Source of the DNA: Thermoplasmata archaeon
GTDB lineage: Archaea > Thermoplasmatota > Thermoplasmata > Lutacidiplasmatales > UBA184
Reading direction: 5' to 3'
Assembly: GCA_021828085.1 (NCBI GenBank)
Contig: JAKATE010000059.1
Coordinates: forward strand, 1 to 10,752
DNA: 10,752 bases
This document shows positions 6,232 through 10,752 of this stretch, piece after piece. The notes below the pieces were generated by a model. It was given only the letters and a program-made list of their open reading frames with translations, was not told where the DNA came from and ran no database searches. A program made the translations under genes and the position numbers. The first letter of the stretch is position 1. Each line of letters opens with the position of its first letter.

Positions 6232-7305
6232 ATGGCGCGCCGGGCACCCCGCGCGGTCCTGGGAGGGACCTTCGACCACCTGCATGCCGGCCACCGGGCG
6301 CTGCTTACCGCGGCCTTCGAGCGCGCGGAGGTGGTCGGGATCGGTCTCACCACGGAGGCCTTCCTGGCCGGACGGCCGCGCAAGCTCGGTCGCGTCGCCC
6401 CGTACGCGGAGCGCGAACGGGAGCTCCGGCGGACGCTCGAGCGCCTCTTCCCGCGGCGGGCCTACCAGATCCTCCCGCTGAAGGACCGCTGGGGTACGCT
6501 CCTCGAACCTTCCACCGGGATGCTCGTGGCCAGCCCGGAGACCCTTCCTGTCGGCCGGGAAGCGAACCGGAGGAGGAGGGCCCGGGGGCTACCCCCGGTC
6601 CGCTTGGTGGAGGTGGCGACGGTGCTGGGGGAGGACCTGCTCCCGATCTCCTCCACGCGGATCCGGGGGGGGCTCATCGACGGGGAGGGGCATCGCCTCC
6701 GGCCCCTCCAGATCGGCCTGGGTACGTCGAACCCGGTGAAGCACGCCGGAGTGCGCCGCGCTCTCGACCGGCTCCTCCCCCGGGTCCGCTACCAGCTGAC
6801 CGCAGTGGATCCCCCGCCGGGCAAACCGCAGCCCTGGGGACTCGCCGAAGGGACCCGGGGGGCCGACGCCCGGGCCGCCGCCGCCCTCCCCGGGCAGGAG
6901 TATGGCCTCGGGGTGGAGGCAACCCTCCTGACCCTTCCGGGTCGCCGGGACGCTCTCGACGTCCACGTCGTCACTGTCACGGACGCTCTGGGCGGGCTCT
7001 CGCGCGGGCTCTCCCCGGGTTTCCCTGTCCCGTCCGCTTCGGCTCCCTCCCGGCAGGGGACCCGGACCCTCGAGGAGACGGTCCACGCCCTGGGCGCCCC
7101 CTCCCGCGTAGGGCGGAGCCCGGGGGGTGCGCTCGGTTACCTGACCCGGGGAGCCCTTTCTCGCGAGGAGTTCATCGCCTGCGCTGTCGAAGCGGCCTTC
7201 GTCCCGCGGCTCGCGCGCCGATCCGACCGCCTCCCGCGTGTCCGGGAGGTCCCCCTTTCCTCTCCCCCCACGATGCGGAGGCGGGGACCGCGCCCCTCCC
7301 GTTAG
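6232..7305 (+). CDS. coaD: Bifunctional pantetheine-phosphate adenylyltransferase / NTP phosphatase-like fusion
   Basis: The N-terminal half (residues 1-155) is an archaeal phosphopantetheine adenylyltransferase, the step making dephospho-CoA from 4'-phosphopantetheine and ATP. It shows GGTFDHLHAGH with the HxGH nucleotidyltransferase motif at 18-21, and ISSTRIR at 139-145. Residues about 159-325 resemble the YjjX/DUF84 inosine/xanthosine triphosphatase family, which removes non-canonical NTPs: GLGTSNPVKHAGVRRAL, QPWGLAEGTRGADARA, YGLGVEATL and LTRGALSREEF. The usual IEGG glycines are replaced in VEATL, so activity of this half is less certain. The last ~30 residues are Arg/Pro-rich and probably disordered. 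Fusion of these two domains is known in Thermoplasma and relatives. The ATG lies six bases after the preceding stop, with AAGGA overlapping that stop codon. Confidence 0.9.
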   Translation: MARRAPRAVLGGTFDHLHAGHRALLTAAFERAEVVGIGLTTEAFLAGRPRKLGRVAPYAERERELRRTLERLFPRRAYQILPLKDRWGTLLEPSTGMLVASPETLPVGREANRRRRARGLPPVRLVEVATVLGEDLLPISSTRIRGGLIDGEGHRLRPLQIGLGTSNPVKHAGVRRALDRLLPRVRYQLTAVDPPPGKPQPWGLAEGTRGADARAAAALPGQEYGLGVEATLLTLPGRRDALDVHVVTVTDALGGLSRGLSPGFPVPSASAPSRQGTRTLEETVHALGAPSRVGRSPGGALGYLTRGALSREEFIACAVEAAFVPRLARRSDRLPRVREVPLSSPPTMRRRGPRPSR

Positions 7306-7320
7306 ACCACCCCCCATCGG

Positions 7321-7340
7321 TCGGGGCGGACCCGCCCCGA
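7321..7340 (+). repeat. Perfect GC-rich inverted repeat between the coaD fusion and the 73-residue gene
   Basis: TCGGGGCG and CGCCCCGA form an eight-pair stem around the tetraloop GACC, and a further copy of GGGGCGG follows at 7341-7347. It begins 15 bases after the upstream stop. There is no T-run after it, so it is not a classical intrinsic terminator. It lies just upstream of a TATA-like element and may be an operator or an mRNA 3' end structure. Confidence 0.45.
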
Positions 7341-7353
7341 GGGGCGGCACAAG

Positions 7354-7360
7354 GGTTATT
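7354..7360 (+). promoter_or_regulatory. Possible TATA-like element for the 73-residue gene
   Basis: GGTTATT is the only A/T-rich element in the 84-base gap. Its centre is about 32 bases before the ATG at 7390, predicting a leader of only a few bases. GGGAG at 7379-7383, six bases before the ATG, could serve as a ribosome-binding site if transcription starts further upstream. Confidence 0.35.
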
Positions 7361-7389
7361 CCTGCCTTCCGACTGGTCGGGAGTGCGCT

Positions 7390-7611
7390 ATGGAGAGCTA
7401 CCTCCGGGTCACCTTCTCGAGCGAAGGCAGCCCCCCCTCGCTCGTCGCGGACCGCCTGCTCGCGCTCGGCTTCCATCCGACGCAGGGCAACTACGACTTC
7501 CTCTACGACTGGAGGGGGGAGGCCTCGCTCGACGAGATCGGCGCCCTGGCCGACCGCATCACCGAGTCCCTCCGGGGCCACCGCGTGCTCTTCGAGATGG
7601 AAACGGTCTAG
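7390..7611 (+). CDS. Small conserved-looking protein of unknown function
   Basis: The product has 73 residues, is acidic to neutral, and has no signal, membrane segment or metal motif. It looks like a compact alpha/beta domain: a strand YLRVTFSS, a helix SLVADRLLALGF, a central GNYDFLYDW motif, a helix LDEIGALADRITESL, and a closing strand HRVLFEMETV. Its balanced composition, GGGAG ribosome-binding site six bases before the ATG and TATA-like box support a real gene. I have a vague impression of similar short archaeal hypothetical proteins sharing the GNYDF-YDW core, but cannot verify it. It may be co-transcribed with galU downstream, since the gap to galU lacks any A/T-rich promoter element. 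Confidence 0.75.
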   Translation: MESYLRVTFSSEGSPPSLVADRLLALGFHPTQGNYDFLYDWRGEASLDEIGALADRITESLRGHRVLFEMETV

Positions 7612-7639
7612 GCACCGATGAGCTGGTTTCGGAGGGCCC

Positions 7640-7656
7640 GGGACCGGCCCGGTCCC
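7640..7656. repeat. Perfect 17-base palindrome upstream of galU
   Basis: GGGACCGG and CCGGTCCC are separated by a single C. With essentially no loop this suits a dimeric DNA-binding protein better than an RNA hairpin. It is the first of two adjacent perfect inverted repeats in the 97-base gap before galU. Confidence 0.45.
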
Positions 7657-7657
7657 A

Positions 7658-7683
7658 GGGGAGCGGCGCCGTGACCGCTCCCC
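7658..7683 (+). repeat. Perfect 9-pair inverted repeat upstream of galU
   Basis: GGGGAGCGG and CCGCTCCCC flank the eight-base loop CGCCGTGA. It begins one base after the preceding palindrome and ends 25 bases before the galU GTG. As RNA it would form a very stable stem-loop in the leader. It is not followed by a T-run, so a bacterial-type terminator is unlikely. Confidence 0.45.
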
Positions 7684-7708
7684 CGGGCGAACGACGGGAG
7701 CGAGGGGC

Positions 7709-8557
7709 GTGAAGGTCGTCATCCCGGCGGCCGGCCTTGGATCGAGGTTCCTGCCGGCGACGAAGAGCATGCCGAAGGAGATGCTCCCGGTCCTGGACCG
7801 CCCGGTGATCCAGTATGTCGTCGAGGAGGCGGTGGCGAGCGGGGCCGACGACCTCGTCATCATCACCGGCCGTTCCAAGCGGGCGATCGAGGACCATTTC
7901 GACTTCAATCCGGAGCTGGGAGGGCTTCCCGAGCCCTCCGGTCTCCGGGAGCTCGAAGCGCTCAGCGAGAAGGTGACGATCCACTTCGTCCGCCAGCGGC
8001 AGCCCCGGGGCCTGGCGGACTCCGTCCTCTGCGCCGAGAGGCACATCGGCCGGGAGACCTTCGGCGTGCTGCTCGGCGACACCATCAACGTCTGCCGGCC
8101 CCCTCTCCTCCGCCAGCTGTTCGACCGCTGGGAGGAGCTCGGGAAGGAAGGGAGCGTGATCGCGGTGGAGCCGGTCCCGGAGGAGAAGATCTCCGACTAC
8201 GGGATCGTGGACGGGCCCGAGGTCCGACCGGGGGTCTGGAGGGCGCAGCGCTTCATCGAGAAGCCCTCGCGGGAGGAGGCCCCGGGCAACCTGGGGATCA
8301 CCGGCGCCTACGTCCTCAGCCCGGGGATCTTCGCGGCCATCCGCGCCACCCCCCCCGGGGCCCGCCGGGAGGTCCAGCTCACCGATGCGCTCGCCCGGCT
8401 CGCCCGCGAAGAGCCGGTCTACGCCGTCTCCTTCTCCGGGAAGCGCTACGACATCGGGGACCGGGAGATCTGGCTCAGGACCAACATCGAGTTCGCCCTG
8501 CGGGATGCGAAGCTCGGCCCGCGGCTGCGCAGCTGGCTCCAGGAGGCGGGACGCTGA
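7709..8557 (+). CDS. galU: UTP--glucose-1-phosphate uridylyltransferase
   Basis: Predicted to form UDP-glucose and pyrophosphate from UTP and glucose-1-phosphate in the cytoplasm. The 282 residues match prokaryotic GalU length. The nucleotide-binding loop AAGLGSRFLPATKSMPKEMLPV spans residues 7-28 with K23 in the PKEML element. LLGD with D124 is the metal/UTP site, FIEKP with K185 the sugar-phosphate site, and GKRYDIGD near the C-terminus is typical of the family. The start is GTG 7709: it gives the canonical MKVVIPAAG N-terminus and is preceded by GAGGGG. Related nucleotidyltransferases use other sugars or NTPs, but the PKEMLPV and GITGAYVLSPGIF context and the downstream UDP-glucose dehydrogenase favour glucose and UTP. 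The stop overlaps the likely CTG start of the next gene. Confidence 0.92.
   Translation: MKVVIPAAGLGSRFLPATKSMPKEMLPVLDRPVIQYVVEEAVASGADDLVIITGRSKRAIEDHFDFNPELGGLPEPSGLRELEALSEKVTIHFVRQRQPRGLADSVLCAERHIGRETFGVLLGDTINVCRPPLLRQLFDRWEELGKEGSVIAVEPVPEEKISDYGIVDGPEVRPGVWRAQRFIEKPSREEAPGNLGITGAYVLSPGIFAAIRATPPGARREVQLTDALARLAREEPVYAVSFSGKRYDIGDREIWLRTNIEFALRDAKLGPRLRSWLQEAGR
8541..8546 (+). promoter_or_regulatory. Ribosome-binding site that supports a CTG start
   Basis: AGGAGG lies inside the end of galU, seven bases before CTG 8554 and 25 bases before GTG 8572. The spacing is standard for the CTG and too long for the GTG. Confidence 0.6.
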
Positions 8558-9507
8558 GCGAGCGTGTCCTCGTGGCCGGGGCCGGGGGCTTCCTCGGCTC
8601 CCACCTGGTCGATCGCCTCCTGGAGGAGGGGTCCCGCGTCTACGGCCTCGACAACTTCTCCACGGGCCGGCGGGAGAACCTCGCCGCTGCGAGGGAACGT
8701 TCGGGATTCACCCTGTTGCGCCGGGACCTCACCTCGGGGGCGTCCCTTCCCGCGGTCGACCTGGTCTTCCAGCTCGCCTCCCCCGCGAGCCCTCCGCGCT
8801 ACCAGGAGGACCCCATCGGCACCCTCCGGGTCAACTCCCTGGGGACCGAGCGGACGCTCCGGCTGGCCCAGCGTCATCGGGCGCGCTTCGTCCTCGCCTC
8901 GACCTCGGAGGTGTACGGGGACCCGGAGGTCCACCCGCAGACGGAGTCGTACTGGGGCCACGTGAACCCCATCGGCCCGCGCTCCTGCTACGACGAGGGG
9001 AAGCGCTACGCCGAGGCCCTGGCGAGCGCCTACGCCCGGGCGAAGGGGGTGGACGTCCGCATCGCCCGCATCTTCAACACCTACGGACCCCGGATGGCCC
9101 TCGACGATGGACGGGTCATCTCGAACTTTCTGGTCCAGGCGATCCGGGGCGAGCCCCTGACCGTCCAGGGAACCGGAAAGCAGTCGAGGTCCTTCTGCTT
9201 CGTGAGCGACATGGTGGAGGGGCTTTACCGGCTCGCGCGGACCGACCCGGGGACCCTGCCGGGCCCGGTGAACCTCGGGAACCCCCGGGGGGAGGTGAGC
9301 ATCGGGGAGCTGGCGGAGCTCGTCCGGGAGCTCACCGGGAACCGCTCGGCCGTCCGACGCATTCCCCGGGCCGTGGACGACCCGGAACGGAGACGCCCGG
9401 ACATCCGGAGGGCCCGGCGTTTCTTGGGCTGGTCGCCGAGGGTCCCCCTTCGCGTGGGCCTGGAACGGACGGTGGAAGACTTCCGCTCCCGGTTGGAGGA
9501 GGCATGA
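8554..9507 (+). CDS. UDP-glucuronate decarboxylase (UDP-xylose synthase), SDR family
   Basis: Predicted to oxidise, decarboxylate and re-reduce UDP-glucuronate to UDP-xylose using bound NAD. Numbering from CTG 8554 gives 317 residues, with the Rossmann loop G9-A-G-G12-F-L-G15 after strand ERVLVA. The family-specific block is nearly complete: LASPASPPRYQEDP, LASTSEVYGDP with T117/S118/E119, HPQTESYWGHVNPIGPRSC, then Y146-DEG-K150, RIARIFNTYGPRM and RSFCFVSDMVEGL. This pattern separates it from generic sugar epimerases. The first ATG/GTG/TTG in frame is GTG 8572, which would delete most of strand 1 and lies 25 bases from the ribosome-binding site. CTG 8554 is seven bases after AGGAGG and overlaps the galU stop as CTGA. 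Its own stop overlaps the next gene as ATGA. Confidence 0.9.
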   Translation: MSERVLVAGAGGFLGSHLVDRLLEEGSRVYGLDNFSTGRRENLAAARERSGFTLLRRDLTSGASLPAVDLVFQLASPASPPRYQEDPIGTLRVNSLGTERTLRLAQRHRARFVLASTSEVYGDPEVHPQTESYWGHVNPIGPRSCYDEGKRYAEALASAYARAKGVDVRIARIFNTYGPRMALDDGRVISNFLVQAIRGEPLTVQGTGKQSRSFCFVSDMVEGLYRLARTDPGTLPGPVNLGNPRGEVSIGELAELVRELTGNRSAVRRIPRAVDDPERRRPDIRRARRFLGWSPRVPLRVGLERTVEDFRSRLEEA

Positions 9508-10752
9508 GCCCGCGGCGGCCTCCCACGGCCCCGTCGAGCCGGGGAGCGAAGGACCCGAGACCGGCCCCGCAGGGGGAAGGCCCGGTCCCGGGGGTGATCG
9601 GCCTCGGACACGTCGGGCTCGCCACCGCGGTGGCGTTCGCCCACTACGGCCACCGGGTCCTCGGACTCGAGGCGGACCCCGGGCACGCCCAGGCGATCGC
9701 CCGGGGAGAGCCCTGGTTCCAGGAGCCCGGGCTCCGGGAGGAGCTCCGCCGCGCCCTGGCCTCCCGGCGCCTGGAGGTCGCCCCCACCCGGGAGGTGCTC
9801 CTCGTGGGCTCGTCGGTGCTCCTCCTCTGCCTTCCCACGCCGAGCCGGGCCGACGGCGCCGTGGACCTTCGGATGCTCGAGGAGGAGGCCCGCACGCTCT
9901 CGAAGGCGCTCCAGGGGACCCCCGACCCCCCCGTGGTGGTGGTGAAGAGCACCTCTCCCCCCGAGACCGCCCGGAGGATCCGAACGCTCCTCAACGAGGG
10001 GCGCGCGGCGACCCTCCCCCCCGTGCCGGTGGCCGTCAACCCCGAGTTCCTCGCCGAAGGGACGATGGTGAAGGACTCGCTCCACCCGAGCCGGATCGTC
10101 GTCGGGGCGGAGGACCGCGGGGTGGCTGAGCGGGTGCTCGCGGTCTACCAGGGGTTCCCGGGGGAGCGGGTGTTCCTCTCTCCCGAAGAGGCCTCCCTGG
10201 CGAAGTACGCCTCCAACGCCCTCCTCGCGAGCCGGGTCTCCTTCGTGAACGAGCTCTCCCGCATCTGCGAACGGAGCGGGGCCGACGTCTACCGTGTGGC
10301 CCAGGCCGTCGGCCTCGATCCCCGGATCGGCCCGGACTTCCTGCGCGCCGGCCCAGGCTTCGGAGGGAGCTGCTTTCCCAAGGACCTGAGGGGCCTCGAG
10401 TTCCTGGGCCGGTCCCTCGGAGAGGAGACGCTGCTGCTCCGGGCCATCCAGGCCGTGAACGAGGGCCAGTCCCGCCACACCGTGGACCGTCTGGAGGAGG
10501 CCCTGGGCCTCCTCGCCGGTCGGACCCTCGCGCTGCTCGGCCTTTCCTTCAAGGCCGGTACGGACGACGTGCGGGAGTCCCGGGCCTTCCCCATCCTGGG
10601 AGAGCTCCTCAAGCGCGGGGCCCTCGCCCGGCTCCACGACCCCGAGGCGCTGGAGAACTTCCGTCGGGAGCTCCCCGCCCTCCTGCGCTCCGAGGAGGCG
10701 GTCAAGTTCTGCTCCACCCTGGAGGAAGCTCTCGAAGGTTGCCACACCGCGC
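9504..10752 (+). CDS. ugd: UDP-glucose 6-dehydrogenase (3' end beyond the window)
   Basis: Predicted to oxidise UDP-glucose to UDP-glucuronate with two NAD+, supplying the substrate of the upstream decarboxylase. The frame is open to the window end, giving 416 residues. An N-terminal Rossmann loop (VIGLGHVGLA, residues 31-40) is followed by KSTSPPE (148-154, T150; KSTVPPG is usual) and NPEFLAEGT (179-187). Then come AKYASN with K234 and N238, FGGSCFPKD with catalytic C290 and D294, and LSFKAGTDDVRES in the C-terminal NAD domain. All expected catalytic residues are present. The protein has an unusual Pro/Arg-rich N-terminal extension of about 29 residues if ATG 9504 is used. That ATG overlaps the previous stop (ATGA) and follows GGAGGAGG. 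GTG 9594 would start at the glycine loop but lose strand 1. GDP-mannose dehydrogenase is the alternative family member; context favours UDP-glucose. Confidence 0.9.
   Translation, partial: MSPRRPPTAPSSRGAKDPRPAPQGEGPVPGVIGLGHVGLATAVAFAHYGHRVLGLEADPGHAQAIARGEPWFQEPGLREELRRALASRRLEVAPTREVLLVGSSVLLLCLPTPSRADGAVDLRMLEEEARTLSKALQGTPDPPVVVVKSTSPPETARRIRTLLNEGRAATLPPVPVAVNPEFLAEGTMVKDSLHPSRIVVGAEDRGVAERVLAVYQGFPGERVFLSPEEASLAKYASNALLASRVSFVNELSRICERSGADVYRVAQAVGLDPRIGPDFLRAGPGFGGSCFPKDLRGLEFLGRSLGEETLLLRAIQAVNEGQSRHTVDRLEEALGLLAGRTLALLGLSFKAGTDDVRESRAFPILGELLKRGALARLHDPEALENFRRELPALLRSEEAVKFCSTLEEALEGCHTA

Noticed and set aside
7618..7674. An 18-codon ATG frame just after the 73-residue gene
   Set aside because: Too short, Arg/Pro-rich, no ribosome-binding site, and formed by the inverted-repeat sequence.
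6114..7712. Plus-strand frame of about 532 codons overlapping the zinc-ribbon gene, the coaD fusion and the 73-residue gene
   Set aside because: Pro/Arg/Gly-rich translation in the wrong frame; three well-supported genes occupy the same bases.
9225..10745. Minus-strand open frame of about 506 codons
   Set aside because: It lies opposite UDP-glucose dehydrogenase, whose catalytic motifs are all present on the plus strand.
1..10752. CRISPR arrays, tRNA or rRNA genes, insertion sequences and attachment sites
   Set aside because: Looked for by eye on both strands; no spaced direct repeats, cloverleaf-like segments, transposase motifs or terminal repeats were seen.

Overview
The window is a high-GC (about 70% by eye) piece of an archaeal chromosome. 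Archaeal or archaeal/eukaryotic marker genes (translation initiation factor 6, ribosomal protein S17e, a DUF2116-type zinc-ribbon tail-anchored protein) and TATA-like boxes in otherwise GC-rich gaps support this. A pantetheine-phosphate adenylyltransferase fused to an inosine/xanthosine triphosphatase-like domain is an arrangement I recall from Thermoplasma relatives, so a high-GC member of the Thermoplasmata is my best guess. That lineage call is an inference.

Region by region: (1) 1-922 holds aIF6 (+) and S17e (-), converging with a 13-base gap. (2) 923-1095 is a divergent promoter region with a palindromic TATA box placed for a leaderless S17e transcript. (3) 1096-5938 is a compact three-gene cassette: a von Willebrand A (vWA) protein with a helical, TPR-like tail, a TRAFAC-like P-loop GTPase with a disordered N-tail, and a large protein with a GAP1-like N-terminal region, a proline-rich linker and a long C-terminal coiled coil. 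The last two genes overlap by ATGA. This is the least ordinary part of the window. Its composition recalls the vWA/GTPase/GTPase-associated-protein (GAP1) cassettes proposed as regulated conflict systems in bacteria. (4) 6034-7611 holds housekeeping and small genes: the DUF2116 protein, the CoaD-NTPase fusion, and a 73-residue unknown protein. (5) 7709-10752 is a nucleotide-sugar operon: galU, UDP-glucuronate decarboxylase (UDP-xylose synthase) and UDP-glucose dehydrogenase, the last cut by the window end.

The last three genes together would convert glucose-1-phosphate to UDP-glucose, UDP-glucuronate and UDP-xylose, which feed surface glycans or protein glycosylation. Their coupling is tight: a CTGA-type overlap, implying a CTG start codon for the decarboxylase, and an ATGA overlap. 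Several perfect GC-rich inverted repeats sit in the gaps on either side of the 73-residue gene. No tRNA, rRNA, CRISPR array, insertion sequence or transposase gene was seen.
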